Counted from the stretch's first letter, positions 33,834 to 42,879 are shown. The stretch: DNA of 45,209 bases from Azohydromonas lata NBRC 102462 (GCF_001571085.1 NZ_BCTC01000053.1:1-45209), one strand, 5' to 3'. The notes: generated from the letters alone by a model not told the origin. Program-made: numbers and translations.

Positions 33834-34703
33834 ATGCCCGCTCCGCTGCTGATCCTCTGCGCCTCCCTTTGCTTCGCCACCATGGGCCTGTGCATCAAGC
33901 TGGCTTCGGCGCAGTACGCCACGGCGGAAATCGTCTTTTATCGGGGGCTCGTCGGCGCGGTGGCCATCGCCGTGATGGCGCCTTTGCGCGGCGGCACGCT
34001 GAGGACGCGGCTGCTGGCCCAGCACGGCAAGCGCAGCCTCACCGGCGTGTGCGCGCTGTCGCTGTGGTTCCACGCCCTGGCCGGGCTGCCGCTGGCCACG
34101 GCCATGACGCTGAACTACATGTCCTCGGTGTGGATGGCGGCCTTCCTGGTGCTGGGCGTGCTGCTGCCGGGCGCCAAGGGGCGCGTGGACGCCCGGCTGG
34201 TGGCGGCCGTGCTGGCCGGCTTTGCCGGCGTGGTGCTCGTCCTGCAGCCCACCATCACGCGCGAGCAGCTCGGCTACGGGCTGGCCGGGCTGGTGTCGGG
34301 CGTGCTGGCCGCCTCGGCCTACCTGCAGGTGCAGGCGCTGGGCCGCGCCGGGGAGCCGGAGTACCGCGTGGTCTTCTATTTCTCCTTGGGCGGCATGGCC
34401 GCGGGCGCGCTGGGCATGGCCTTCACGGGCCTGCACGCCCATGACGCACGCGGCCTCGTGCTGCTGCTGGCCACGGGCACGCTGGCCACGCTGGGCCAGA
34501 TGCTCATGACCCGCGCCTACGCCATCGGCCGCACGCTGAGCAACGCCAGCCTGCAATACAGCGGCATCGTGTTCTCGGTGGTGCTGGGCACGCTGGTGTT
34601 CGGCGATCCGCTCACGCTCACCGCGCTGGCGGGCATCGCCCTCATCGTCGCCGCCGGGCTGGCCGCCACCTGGCTGCGCAGCCGGGGCGCCGTCGCCGGC
34701 TGA
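33834..34703 (+). CDS. DMT-family (EamA) transporter
   Basis: 289 residues with ten membrane segments in two EamA repeats. The first repeat starts at the N-terminus (C-A-S-L-C-F-A-T-M-G-L-C-I-K-L-A) with the F-Y-R-G-L loop near residue 36; the second starts at about residue 148. It resembles the RhaT/YdcZ-like drug/metabolite carriers; relatives export amino acids, purines or other metabolites. The substrate is unknown. The ATG at 33834 is preferred over upstream codons that overlap the terminator. Confidence 0.92.
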   Translation: MPAPLLILCASLCFATMGLCIKLASAQYATAEIVFYRGLVGAVAIAVMAPLRGGTLRTRLLAQHGKRSLTGVCALSLWFHALAGLPLATAMTLNYMSSVWMAAFLVLGVLLPGAKGRVDARLVAAVLAGFAGVVLVLQPTITREQLGYGLAGLVSGVLAASAYLQVQALGRAGEPEYRVVFYFSLGGMAAGALGMAFTGLHAHDARGLVLLLATGTLATLGQMLMTRAYAIGRTLSNASLQYSGIVFSVVLGTLVFGDPLTLTALAGIALIVAAGLAATWLRSRGAVAG

Positions 34704-34876
34704 AGCGCAGCGCGCTTTGCGGCGCCGGCCGCCTAAATTCCATTCCCGTTGGAACAAGCGGGGCGCGGCCTCTTCCAACACCCCAAGCGGCACAACCCTC
34801 CCGGCCGCGGCCGGCGCGCAAAGCCCCGCCCGCGCCGCACACAATGCCGGCTTCCCGTGGACGAAGACGCCCGAAC

Positions 34877-35740
34877 ATGCCCTACCGCACCCTGATCACC
34901 GTGGCCGAGCTGCAGGCGCTGCAGCGCGAGGGCCAGCCCCTGCTGCTGCTGGACTGCGGCTTCGACCTGGCCGACCCCGCCGCCGGCGAGCGCGCCTACG
35001 CCCAGGGCCACCTGCCCGGCGCCCACTACGCGCACCTGGAGCGCGACCTCAGCGCCCCGGCCGTGCGCGACGCCCAAGGCCGCTTCCCCGGCCGCCACCC
35101 GCTGCCCTCGCGCGAGGCGCTGGCCGCGCTGCTGGGCCAGCTTGGGCTGAAGCCCGGCGTGCAGGCCGTGGCCTACGACGCGCAGGGCGGCATGTTCGCC
35201 GCGCGCGCCTGGTGGCTGCTGCGCTGGCTGGGCCACGAGGCCGTGGCGGTGCTGGACGGCGGCCGCCAGGCCTGGGCCGAGGCCGGCGCCCCGCTGGACA
35301 GCGCCGTGCCCGCGCGCGACGCGTCCGCGGCGCCCTACGCGATGGGGCCGGCCACCATGCCCACGCTGCAGGCCGGCGAGCTGCTGGAGAAGCTGGACCG
35401 CGTGCGCATCCTGGACGCCCGCGCCCCCGAGCGCTATCGCGGCGACACCGAGCCGCTGGACGCCGTGGCCGGCCACATCCCCGGCGCGCTCAACCGCTTC
35501 TTCAAGCTCAACCTGCTCCCGGACGGCCGCTTCAAGAGCGCACAGGCGCTGCGCGAGGAATTCGCCCCGCTGCTGGCCGGCGGCGAGGCGTCCGCCCTGG
35601 TGCAGCAGTGCGGCTCCGGCGTGACCGCCTGCCACAACCTGCTGGCGCTGGAGCACGCCGGATGGGCCGGCAGCCCGCTCTACCCCGGTTCCTGGAGCGA
35701 GTGGTGCTCCGACCCGGCAAGGCCCGTGGCCAGGGCTTGA
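34877..35740 (+). CDS. 3-mercaptopyruvate sulfurtransferase-like tandem rhodanese
   Basis: 287 residues, two rhodanese domains. The first (about 1-135) is inactive; the second has the active-site loop Q-Q-C-G-S-G-V-T-A with Cys245. CGSGVTA is the loop of SseA-type mercaptopyruvate sulfurtransferases rather than of thiosulfate rhodaneses. Conserved L-D-A-R-x-P-E-R-Y-R-G near residue 176 and G-H-I-P-G-A in the second domain support this. It transfers sulfane sulfur to thiols or cyanide. It is a single gene, probably cytosolic because no signal peptide is seen. Confidence 0.92.
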   Translation: MPYRTLITVAELQALQREGQPLLLLDCGFDLADPAAGERAYAQGHLPGAHYAHLERDLSAPAVRDAQGRFPGRHPLPSREALAALLGQLGLKPGVQAVAYDAQGGMFAARAWWLLRWLGHEAVAVLDGGRQAWAEAGAPLDSAVPARDASAAPYAMGPATMPTLQAGELLEKLDRVRILDARAPERYRGDTEPLDAVAGHIPGALNRFFKLNLLPDGRFKSAQALREEFAPLLAGGEASALVQQCGSGVTACHNLLALEHAGWAGSPLYPGSWSEWCSDPARPVARA

Positions 35741-35825
35741 CCTCCGTCAAGGCAAGGCCCCGCCGCGGCGCGACACTTCTTACACGGCCCTTTCGAACGA
35801 GGGCACAGAAAAAGGAGATCGATCT

Positions 35826-36260
35826 ATGTACAAGCGCATCCTGGTTCCCACCGACGGTTCCGAAATCACCGCCAAGGCCGTGCGCCAGGCCATAGAGCTG
35901 GCCAAGCTGTGCGGCGCGGAGCTGCTTGCGCTCAGCGCCAAGGAGCCCTTCCCCTACGGCGCCATTTCGGAGATGCAGCCCACGCCGCCGCAGGAGTTCT
36001 TCGACGCGCAGGAGCGCATCGCCAGCCAGCGCATCAACAGCGTGCTGGAGGCGGCGCAGTCCGCCGGCGTCGCGTGCAAGGCCCACACCATCGAGGCGCT
36101 GCACCCCTGGGAAGCCATTTGCGAGCACGCCAAGGAGCAGGCGTGCGACCTCATCGTCATGGCCTCGCACGGCCGCCGCGGCGTCGCGGCGCTGCTGCTG
36201 GGCAGCGAGACGCAGAAGGTGCTCACGCACGCCACCATCCCCGTGCTGGTCGTGCGCTGA
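35826..36260 (+). CDS. Universal stress protein (UspA family)
   Basis: 144 residues with a strong AAGGAGAT ribosome site. The N-terminus Y-K-R-I-L-V-P-T-D-G-S and the C-terminal ATP-binding motif G-R-R-G-x6-L-G-S followed by V-L-T-H-A-T-I-P-V-L-V-V-R are classical. A single Usp domain of the ATP-binding type. It is usually induced by starvation or oxygen limitation; no regulatory site was seen. Confidence 0.95.
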   Translation: MYKRILVPTDGSEITAKAVRQAIELAKLCGAELLALSAKEPFPYGAISEMQPTPPQEFFDAQERIASQRINSVLEAAQSAGVACKAHTIEALHPWEAICEHAKEQACDLIVMASHGRRGVAALLLGSETQKVLTHATIPVLVVR

Positions 36261-36319
36261 TACGGACTCACAGGGAGAGCCGCGCGCAGCCGCTGCAGCG
36301 CGCGGCGTCAGAGGCTTGG

Positions 36320-36355
36320 CGCCGGGAGCGTGGATTACCGCGCCCCGGCGTTTTT
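36320..36355 (+). terminator. Rho-independent terminator after the universal stress gene
   Basis: CGCCGGG (36320-36326) and CCCGGCG (36344-36350) enclose a loop with a further short CG pairing, followed by TTTTT. It lies 60 bp after the stop. Confidence 0.75.
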
Positions 36356-36410
36356 CTTTGCGCCGTCAACGGCCGCCATGGGCACCGCCGCCGCGCCGGG
36401 CGCCTGGACG

Positions 36411-37190
36411 TCAGTGGTGCAGCATGCGCGTGGCCACCAGCACCACGCCCAGGCCCGTGGCGAGCCAGCCCAGTTGCGCGAGGGTGTCGCGCAGGCTCAA
36501 GCGCCGCTGCAGTTGCGGCAGCAGGTCCGCCACCGCGACATAGATGAAGCTGCTGGAGGCCACGACCAGGAGGTAGGGGAACAGCGGCTTCCAGGGCTCC
36601 ACCACCAGGTAGCCCACCACGCCGCCGACCACGGAGGCCAGGCCCGACATGGCGTTGTAGACCAGGGCGCGCTGCCGGGAGAGGCCGGCGTTGAGCAGCA
36701 CGATGTAGTCGCCGACCTCCTGCGGTATCTCGTGCAGGATCACCGCCAGCGCCGTGGCGATGCCCAACTGCGTGTCCGACAGGAAGGCCGCGGCGATGAT
36801 GATGCCGTCGCAGAAGTTGTGGATGCTGTCGCCCAGCAGCACGCTCCAGCCGCCCTTGCCGGCCTGCTCGGCGTCGAAGCCGTGGTGGTGGTGGTGGTGC
36901 GGGTCGTCGCCCTCGTGGTGGTGGCCGTGGCGGTAGAGCTCGGCCTTTTCCAGCAGGAAGAAGAACAGCAAGCCGGCCAGCAGCGCCAGGAACAGGCTGT
37001 GCGGGTCCGCGTCCCCCTCGAAAGCCTCGGGCAACACGTTGATCAGCGCCGTGCCCAGCAGCACGCCCGCGGACAGGCTCACCAGGCTCTTGACCAGCCG
37101 CCCAAGCACGCTGAGCGTGAGCTGCGCAGCGATCAGGACCGACAGCAGACCGCCCAACAGCGTGGCGACAACGATGTACGCAAGCGTCAT
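36411..37190 (-). CDS. ZIP-family metal transporter
   Basis: 259 residues from the ATG at 37190, with eight membrane segments. A His-rich cytosolic loop (H-G-H-H-H-E-G-D-D-P followed by six His) lies near residue 100. The transport motifs are G-D-S-I-H-N-F-C-D-G-I in segment 4 and L-H-E-I-P-Q-E-V-G-D-Y in segment 5, which form the binuclear metal site. The His/Pro pattern favours zinc import, though other divalent metals are possible. No Zur box was recognised upstream. It converges with the stress-protein gene. Confidence 0.94.
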   Translation of the reverse strand: MTLAYIVVATLLGGLLSVLIAAQLTLSVLGRLVKSLVSLSAGVLLGTALINVLPEAFEGDADPHSLFLALLAGLLFFFLLEKAELYRHGHHHEGDDPHHHHHHGFDAEQAGKGGWSVLLGDSIHNFCDGIIIAAAFLSDTQLGIATALAVILHEIPQEVGDYIVLLNAGLSRQRALVYNAMSGLASVVGGVVGYLVVEPWKPLFPYLLVVASSSFIYVAVADLLPQLQRRLSLRDTLAQLGWLATGLGVVLVATRMLHH

Positions 37191-37348
37191 GGAACAGGGG
37201 GCGACCGCGTTCGTCACGCGGTCAACAGTAAGGACGGGCCGCGCCACGGCAGGCGCGGCGGGTGGGGGGCGCGCATCTTAACAATCGCCCGCGGCGGCGA
37301 CGGCCGGTGCGTCAGCCTGGCGTCAGTGGGCGCGACGCTCCGCCGCCC

Positions 37349-40099
37349 TCAATGCGCCTCGTCCCAATTGCGCCCAACCCCCACCTCGGCCAGCAGCGGC
37401 ACTTTCAACTGCGCCACGCCCGCCATGAGCCTGGGCACCTCGGCCTTGACCCAGTCCAGCTCCGCTTCCGGCACCTCGAACACCAGCTCGTCGTGCACCT
37501 GCAGGACGATGCGCGTGAGCTTGCCCTGCTCGTCCAGCGCCCGCTGCACGGCCAGCATGGCGAGCTTGATCAGGTCCGCCGCCGTGCCCTGCATGGGCGC
37601 GTTGACGGCCTGGCGCTCGGCCTCGGCCCGGCGCGGGCCGTTGCCGCCGCGGATTTCCGGCAGGTACAGCCGGCGGCCGAACACCGTCTCCACGAAGCCG
37701 CGCTCGGAGGCCGTGGCGCGCGTCTCGTCCATGTAGCGCTTCACGCCCGGGTAGCGCGCGAAGTAGCGCTCTATGTAGGTGCGCGCGGCCTTGTTCTCTA
37801 TGCCCAGGCGCCGCGCCAGGCCGTACTCGCTCATGCCGTAGATCAGGCCGAAGTTGATGGTCTTGGCATAGCGGCGCTGCTCGCTGTTGACGTCTGCCGC
37901 CGCCACCCCGAACACCTCGGCGGCGGTGGCGCGGTGCACGTCGTCGCCCTCGGTGAAGGCGCGCAGTAAACCTTCGTCGCCGCTGATGTGGGCCATGATG
38001 CGCAACTCGATCTGCGAGTAGTCGGCGCTGGCGATCACGCAGCCCTTGGGCGCGATGAAGGCCTCGCGCACCCGGCGCCCTTCCGGCGTGCGGATGGGGA
38101 TGTTCTGCAGGTTGGGCTCGTTGCTGGACAGGCGCCCCGTTACCGCCACCGCCTGCGCGTAGGTCGTGTGCACGCGGCCCGTCTGCGGGTTGACCATCGC
38201 CGGCAGCTTGTCGGTGTAGGTGCTCTTGAGCTTGGCCAGGCCGCGGTGCTCCAGCAGCCGCGCGGGCAGCGGGTGGTCCAGCGCCAGCTTTTCCAGCACT
38301 TCCTCGTCGGTGGACGGCGCGCCGCTGGCCGTCTTCTTCACCGGCGCCAGGCCCAGCTTGTTGAACAGGATTTCGCCGAGCTGCTTGGGGCTGCCCAGGT
38401 TGAAGGGCTGGCCGGCGAGATCGTGCACCTCCTGCTCCAGCGCCAGCAGCCGCTGGCCCAGGGCGTGGCTTTGCTTGGCAAGCACCTCGCTGTCGATCAG
38501 CACCCCCGTGCGCTCCATGCGCGCCAGCAGCGCGGAGATGGGCATCTCGATCTCGCGGTAGACGTGCAGCAGCCCACTGTCGGCCTCCACCCGCGGCCAC
38601 AGCGCGCGGTGCACCTGCAGGCACAGGTCGGCGTCCTCGCAGGCGTATTCGGAGGCGCGCTCGATGTCCACCTGCGCGAACGGAATCTGCTTGGCGCCCT
38701 TGCCGCACAAGTCCTCGTAGCTCAGGCCGCTGCGGTTGAGGTGGCGCTCGGCCAGGCTCTCCAGCGAGTGCGGCTTGTGCGCCTCCAGCACGTAGCTCTC
38801 CAGCAGCGTGTCGTGCACGTAGCCGCGCACCGTGATGCCCACGTTCTCGAACACGTGCAGGTCGTACTTGGCGTGCTGGCCCAGCTTGGGCTTCTTGCCG
38901 TCCTCCAGCCAGGGGCGCAGTTTTTCGAGCACCACGTCCAGCGGAAGCTGGTCGGGCGCGCCCGCGTAGTCGTGGCGCAGCGGCACGTAGCAGGCCTCGC
39001 CCGGCTCCACCGACAGCGACAGGCCCACGATGTTGGCGCGCAGCGCGTCCAGGGAGTCGGTCTCGGTATCCAGCGAGGTCAGCGGCGCGGCGTCGATCTT
39101 TTCAATCCACGCCTGCAGCGCTTCCATGGTGAGGACGGTCTCGTAGCGCTTCTCAACCGGGGCGCTGGCCGTTTCCATGAGCGTCACCAGGTCGCCCTGC
39201 GCGTCGGCGCGGCCTTCCATGGCAATGGCCTCCTCCAGGTCGCGCTTCCAGGTCTTGAAGCCGTAGCGCGTGTAGAAGGCCAGGAGGTCGTCGCGCTGCA
39301 CGGGGCGCAGCGCCAGCGCGTCCAGCGAGGGCCAGCCGGGCACGTGGGTGGCGAGGTCGCAGTCGCAGCGCACCGTCACCAGGCGCCGGCCCTGCGGCAG
39401 CCACTCCAGCGCCTTGCGCAGGTTCTCGCCGGCCACGCCCTTGATCTTGTCGGCCGCGGCGATCACGCCGTCCAGCGAGCCGTGCTCGGCCAGCCATTTG
39501 GCGGCGGTCTTGGGGCCGACTTTCTCGACGCCGGGGATGTTGTCCACCGTGTCGCCCACGAGGGTCAGGTAGTCCACGATGCGGTCCGGCGCCACGCCGA
39601 ACTTGGCCAGCACGCCGGCCTCGTCCAGCCGCTCGTTGCTCATGGTGTTGATGAGCGAGACCTTGGGCGTGACCAGTTGGGCCAAGTCCTTGTCGCCGGT
39701 GGAGACGACCACCTCATGGCCGCTGGCCTCGCCCACGCGGGCCAGGGTGCCGATGACGTCGTCGGCCTCCACGCCGCTGACCTGCAGCACCGGCCAGCCC
39801 AGCAGCTTCACCACTTCATGAATAGGCTCGATCTGCTCGGCCAGCGCCTCGGGCATGGGTGCGCGTTGCGCCTTGTAGTCGGGGTACCACTCGTCGCGGA
39901 AGGTTGGGCCGGAGGCGTCGAACACGCACACCGCGTGCGCCGCGGGCACCTGCTCGCGCAGGCGCTGCATCATGGCCACCATGCCGTGCAGCGCGCCGGT
40001 GGGCACGCCGGCGGGGCCGCGCAGGTCCGGCAGCGCGTGGTAGGCGCGGTAGAGGTAGCTGGAGCCGTCCACCAGCAGCAGGGTCTTGTTCTCGCTCAT
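37349..40099 (-). CDS. polA: DNA polymerase I
   Basis: 916 residues from the ATG at 40099 (five codons after an in-frame upstream ATG). Three domains are complete: 5' to 3' exonuclease (1-290; L-L-L-V-D-G-S-S-Y-L-Y-R-A, D-D-V-I-G-T-L, G-D-K-D-L), 3' to 5' proofreading exonuclease (about 320-520; D-T-E in S-L-D-T-E-T-D and Y-A-C-E-D-A-D) and polymerase (motif A D-Y-S-Q-I-E-L-R, motif B K-T-I-N-F-G-L-I-Y-G, motif C Q-V-H-D-E-L). Both DEDD-type exonuclease motifs appear intact, so proofreading is expected. It removes RNA primers and fills gaps in replication and repair. Confidence 0.98.
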   Translation of the reverse strand: MSENKTLLLVDGSSYLYRAYHALPDLRGPAGVPTGALHGMVAMMQRLREQVPAAHAVCVFDASGPTFRDEWYPDYKAQRAPMPEALAEQIEPIHEVVKLLGWPVLQVSGVEADDVIGTLARVGEASGHEVVVSTGDKDLAQLVTPKVSLINTMSNERLDEAGVLAKFGVAPDRIVDYLTLVGDTVDNIPGVEKVGPKTAAKWLAEHGSLDGVIAAADKIKGVAGENLRKALEWLPQGRRLVTVRCDCDLATHVPGWPSLDALALRPVQRDDLLAFYTRYGFKTWKRDLEEAIAMEGRADAQGDLVTLMETASAPVEKRYETVLTMEALQAWIEKIDAAPLTSLDTETDSLDALRANIVGLSLSVEPGEACYVPLRHDYAGAPDQLPLDVVLEKLRPWLEDGKKPKLGQHAKYDLHVFENVGITVRGYVHDTLLESYVLEAHKPHSLESLAERHLNRSGLSYEDLCGKGAKQIPFAQVDIERASEYACEDADLCLQVHRALWPRVEADSGLLHVYREIEMPISALLARMERTGVLIDSEVLAKQSHALGQRLLALEQEVHDLAGQPFNLGSPKQLGEILFNKLGLAPVKKTASGAPSTDEEVLEKLALDHPLPARLLEHRGLAKLKSTYTDKLPAMVNPQTGRVHTTYAQAVAVTGRLSSNEPNLQNIPIRTPEGRRVREAFIAPKGCVIASADYSQIELRIMAHISGDEGLLRAFTEGDDVHRATAAEVFGVAAADVNSEQRRYAKTINFGLIYGMSEYGLARRLGIENKAARTYIERYFARYPGVKRYMDETRATASERGFVETVFGRRLYLPEIRGGNGPRRAEAERQAVNAPMQGTAADLIKLAMLAVQRALDEQGKLTRIVLQVHDELVFEVPEAELDWVKAEVPRLMAGVAQLKVPLLAEVGVGRNWDEAH

Positions 40100-40163
40100 C
40101 CGCTGGATTGTCAATCAGCGCGCGGCCTGTGCCATGCGGCCAGGGCGGGCGCAGGCCGGCTCC

Positions 40164-40169
40164 TACAAT
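40164..40169 (+). promoter_or_regulatory. Candidate -10 box of DUF2782-thrB operon, possibly leaderless
   Basis: TACAAT, 6 nt before the ATG at 40176. There is no Shine-Dalgarno box between the element and the start codon. No clear -35 box. Confidence 0.4.
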
Positions 40170-40175
40170 GGCGGC

Positions 40176-40496
40176 ATGAACGCCTTCTTCCGCCCTGCCG
40201 CGGTGCTGCTGGCCGCGCTGAGCGCGGCGCTGCCGCTGGCTGCCCAACCCGAAGCGGCGCCCGCCGAGCGCCAACTGCCGCCGGAGCCCAACGTGCAGCA
40301 CGTGGTCGTCCAGGACGAAGGCGTGCGCGTGGAGGAGCTGCGCGTGCGCGGCCAGACCCAGCGCATCCACGTGCAGCCGCGCAAGGGCGCGGCCTACGAA
40401 GTGATTCCCGAAAGCGGCGGGCGCGACCCCAGCGCCGGGCCGAGCAGCAGCCGCGGCGCCGTTGGGCAGCGCGTTTGGAACGTTTTCAATTTCTGA
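40176..40496 (+). CDS. DUF2782 protein, secreted
   Basis: 106 residues. Residues 1-23 are a signal peptide ending A-L-P-L-A-A-Q. The mature part carries the DUF2782 pattern (V-Q-H-V-V-V-Q-D-E-G-V-R-V-E-E-L-R-V-R-G-Q-T plus Y-E-V-I-P). The protein is periplasmic with unknown function. It is often found between polA and thrB in betaproteobacteria. thrB starts 3 nt after its stop, so the two are surely co-transcribed. Confidence 0.88.
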   Translation: MNAFFRPAAVLLAALSAALPLAAQPEAAPAERQLPPEPNVQHVVVQDEGVRVEELRVRGQTQRIHVQPRKGAAYEVIPESGGRDPSAGPSSSRGAVGQRVWNVFNF

Positions 40497-40499
40497 TCC

Positions 40500-41480
40500 A
40501 TGGCCGTCTTCACCGAGGTGTCGTTCGAGGAGGCCGCGGCCTTCGTTTCCACGCTGGACGTGGGCCAGCTCACCGCGCTGCGCGGCATTGGCGCGGGCAT
40601 TGAGAACACCAACTACTTCGTCACCACGACCCAGGGCGAATGGGTGCTCACGCTGTTCGAGCGCCTGACCTACGAGCAACTGCCCTTCTACCTGCACCTC
40701 ATGCGCCACCTGGCGCAGCGCGGCATCCCCGTGCCTGAGCCGCGCTCGGACGACAACGACCAGATCCTGCACCAGCTCAACGGCAAGCCCGCCGCGCTGG
40801 TCAACAAGCTCCCCGGCGGCCACCAGCTCGCCCCCGACCTGCACCACTGCGAGCAGGTCGGCGAGATGCTGGCCCGCATGCACCTGGCCGGCGCCGACTT
40901 CCCGCTGGCGCAGCCCAACCTGCGCGGCCTGCCCTGGTGGCAGGAGACGGTGCCGGTGGTGCTGCCCTTCCTCACCGACGACCAGAAGGCGCTGATCACC
41001 GAGGAGCTGGCTTTCCAGACGGAGCTGGCCGCCTCCGCCGCCCACGCCGGCTTGCCGCGCGGCCCGGTACATGCGGACCTCTTCCGCGACAACGTGATGT
41101 TCGAGGGCCTGCCCGGCCGCGAGCGCCTCACCGGCTTCTTCGACTTCTACTTCGCCGGTGTCGACACTTACCTGTTCGACATCGCCGTGTGCCTGAACGA
41201 CTGGTGCCTGGACCTGGACAGCGGCCGCGGCGTGGACGAGCGTGCGGTGGCGTTCGTGGCCGCCTACGAGCGCGTGCGGCCCCTGAGCGGCACCGAGCGG
41301 CGGCTGATGCCCGCCATGCTGCGCGCGGGCGCGCTGCGCTTCTGGGTTTCCCGCCTGTGGGACCTGCACCTGCCGCGCGACGCCAGCATGCTCAAGCCGC
41401 ACGACCCCACGCATTTCGAGCGCGTGCTGCGTGCACGCATCGCCACTCCGTGGCACCCGCAAGGCCAACGCGACGAATGA
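40500..41480 (+). CDS. thrB: Homoserine kinase, ThrB type II (APH fold)
   Basis: 326 residues. It phosphorylates L-homoserine for threonine synthesis. It belongs to the aminoglycoside-phosphotransferase-like class, not the GHMP class of E. coli. G-I-E-N-T-N-Y-F-V near residue 35, the catalytic loop H-A-D-L-F-R-D-N-V near 195 and F-D-F-Y-F-A-G-V-D-T-Y near 220 (metal-binding Asp) are the marks of this family. It is the middle gene of DUF2782-thrB-BPSS1780-like, with 3-nt gap and 4-nt overlap. Confidence 0.96.
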   Translation: MAVFTEVSFEEAAAFVSTLDVGQLTALRGIGAGIENTNYFVTTTQGEWVLTLFERLTYEQLPFYLHLMRHLAQRGIPVPEPRSDDNDQILHQLNGKPAALVNKLPGGHQLAPDLHHCEQVGEMLARMHLAGADFPLAQPNLRGLPWWQETVPVVLPFLTDDQKALITEELAFQTELAASAAHAGLPRGPVHADLFRDNVMFEGLPGRERLTGFFDFYFAGVDTYLFDIAVCLNDWCLDLDSGRGVDERAVAFVAAYERVRPLSGTERRLMPAMLRAGALRFWVSRLWDLHLPRDASMLKPHDPTHFERVLRARIATPWHPQGQRDE

Positions 41481-42340
41481 GCTCCCTGCCGCTGCCCCCT
41501 CCGCCCCTGCTGCTGCAAACCCTGCCGGCGAGGCAAGGCGTGTTGTGGGTGCGGCGCGGCTTTGCGCTGTTCATGCGCAGGCCCATGGGCTTCACGCTGC
41601 TGTTCCTGTCCTTCCTGTTCGTGGCGCTGTTCGTGATGTCGCTGCCGGTGGTCGGACCCATCGTGGTGATGATGGCGCTGCCGCTGCTGTCGCTGGCCTT
41701 CATGGTGGCCACGCGCGGCGCGTTGGGCGGCAAGCCGGTGCATCCGGGCCAGTACGTGGAGCTGGTCGGCGGCCGGCAGAAGGCACGGCGGCGCGAGCTG
41801 ATCAAGCTGTGCGTGGTGTACGGCCTGGCCACGGCCTTCATCGCGGCCCTGTGCGACTGGGTGGACGGCGGCAGCTTCGAGCAACTGCACGTGGAAATGA
41901 TGGTCGAGGGCGGCGAGCCCGGCGTGCTGCTGACGGACGCACGGCTGCAGTTCGGATTGCTGCTGCGCGTGGCGCTGACCACGCTGCTGGCGCTGCCCTT
42001 CTGGCACGCGCCCGCGCTGGTGTGGTGGGGGCAGCAGGGAACGGCGCAGTCGCTCTTTTCGAGCTGGATCGCCTGCTGGCGCAACCGCGGCGCGCTGCTG
42101 GTCTACGGCCTGGCCTGGGTGGTGCTGGTGGTGGCCTTCACGCTGCTGGTGGGCACCGTGTTCGCGCTGCTGGGGGCGCGGCAGATGGCGGGCATTGCGG
42201 CGCTGCCGGCGGGGCTGATGTTCAGCTGCGCCTTCTACGTGTCGCTGTACTTCACCTTCAGCGACAGCTTCGGCTGGACGACGACTGCGGCCAGCACGGA
42301 CCAGCCTAACGACCAGGCGCCGACGAACGGGGCGGCGTGA
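41477..42340 (+). CDS. BPSS1780-like integral membrane protein
   Basis: 287 residues with about six membrane segments, and an ATG that overlaps the thrB stop (ATGA). The order W-V-R-R-G-F-A-L-F-M-R-R-P near residue 24, then a hydrophobic pair, and F-W-H-A-P-A-L-V-W-W near 175 fits the BPSS1780 family of membrane proteins as I recall it. The function is unknown. The Pro-rich start and the last ~18 residues are hydrophilic. Confidence 0.85.
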   Translation: MSSLPLPPPPLLLQTLPARQGVLWVRRGFALFMRRPMGFTLLFLSFLFVALFVMSLPVVGPIVVMMALPLLSLAFMVATRGALGGKPVHPGQYVELVGGRQKARRRELIKLCVVYGLATAFIAALCDWVDGGSFEQLHVEMMVEGGEPGVLLTDARLQFGLLLRVALTTLLALPFWHAPALVWWGQQGTAQSLFSSWIACWRNRGALLVYGLAWVVLVVAFTLLVGTVFALLGARQMAGIAALPAGLMFSCAFYVSLYFTFSDSFGWTTTAASTDQPNDQAPTNGAA

Positions 42341-42518
42341 ACGCCGGCAGCAGCGCTGCAGGCATCAGGGCCGGATAGCGCAGCGGACTGACCGCCTCGG
42401 CCTTGCGGGCCTGGCGGTCTTTTTGTTGGGATGCACGACGGCCGCGCGGCGCGGCCTCAGCCGGCAAGCCCAGCGCCAGCCGCGACGCGGCCAGGAAGCT
42501 TTCGCTCAGGTAAGCCAT
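42306..42518 (-). CDS. Possible 70-residue protein (uncertain)
   Basis: ATG at 42518 preceded by a GGAG box. The N-terminus M-A-Y-L-S-E-S-F-L-A-A-S-R-L-A-L-G-L is amphipathic; the rest is basic and Pro-rich. Against it, the frame runs through the terminator hairpin of the opposite operon and overlaps the last 35 bp of the BPSS1780-like gene. I do not recognise a family. Confidence 0.35.
   Translation of the reverse strand: MAYLSESFLAASRLALGLPAEAAPRGRRASQQKDRQARKAEAVSPLRYPALMPAALLPAFTPPRSSAPGR
42390..42425 (+). terminator. Rho-independent terminator of the DUF2782-thrB-BPSS1780 operon
   Basis: GACCGCC (42390-42396) pairs with GGCGGTC (42413-42419), with an inner GGCC/GGCC stem and a following TTTTT. 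It ends 85 bp after the BPSS1780-like gene. Confidence 0.8.
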
Positions 42519-42670
42519 GGGAACTGCTCCGGGGGTGAACTGCTGAGTTGGGCGCTGCACGCAAGGTGCAGCAGCGACGGCGGCAGTGTCGGCGCCCGGC
42601 ATGACGGTCTCATGTCGCGCCCGTGTCGATTTCGTGAAATGGGAGCCACAGGCTGCAACACGGCGGCCGC

Positions 42671-42676
42671 GACAAT
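42671..42676 (+). promoter_or_regulatory. Candidate -10 box before the small lipoprotein
   Basis: GACAAT with 8 nt (TGCGCCCC) before the ATG at 42685. It is the fourth case in which this element sits directly on a start codon. Confidence 0.35.
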
Positions 42677-42684
42677 TGCGCCCC

Positions 42685-42879
42685 ATGAAATCAAAGTTTT
42701 CCCTTTTTGCCGGCCTGCTGGCCGCCTCGCTGCTGTGTTCCGGCTGCGCCGTCGTTTCCGTGGCCGGCGCCGCGGCGGGTGCGGCGATCTCCGTGACCGG
42801 GGCCGTGGTGAGCACCGGGGTTTCCGTTACCGGGAAAGTGATTGAGAAGACGGTGGACGTGGTGGCGGGGGGCGACTAA
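42685..42879 (+). CDS. Small lipoprotein
   Basis: 64 residues: basic start (M-K-S-K), hydrophobic stretch and lipobox L-C-S-G-C, with the modified Cys near residue 21. The mature part is Gly/Ala/Val-rich (V-A-G-A-A-A-G-A-A-I-S-V-T-G-A-V-V) and lacks charged residues until the end. A common type of small betaproteobacterial envelope lipoprotein, function unknown. It is the last gene before the CRISPR leader, 171 bp upstream of the first repeat. Confidence 0.8.
   Translation: MKSKFSLFAGLLAASLLCSGCAVVSVAGAAAGAAISVTGAVVSTGVSVTGKVIEKTVDVVAGGD

Noticed and set aside
36870-36930. GTGGTG-type short repeats near 36.9 kb
   Set aside because: They are the codons of the His-rich loop of the ZIP transporter, not an independent repeat element.
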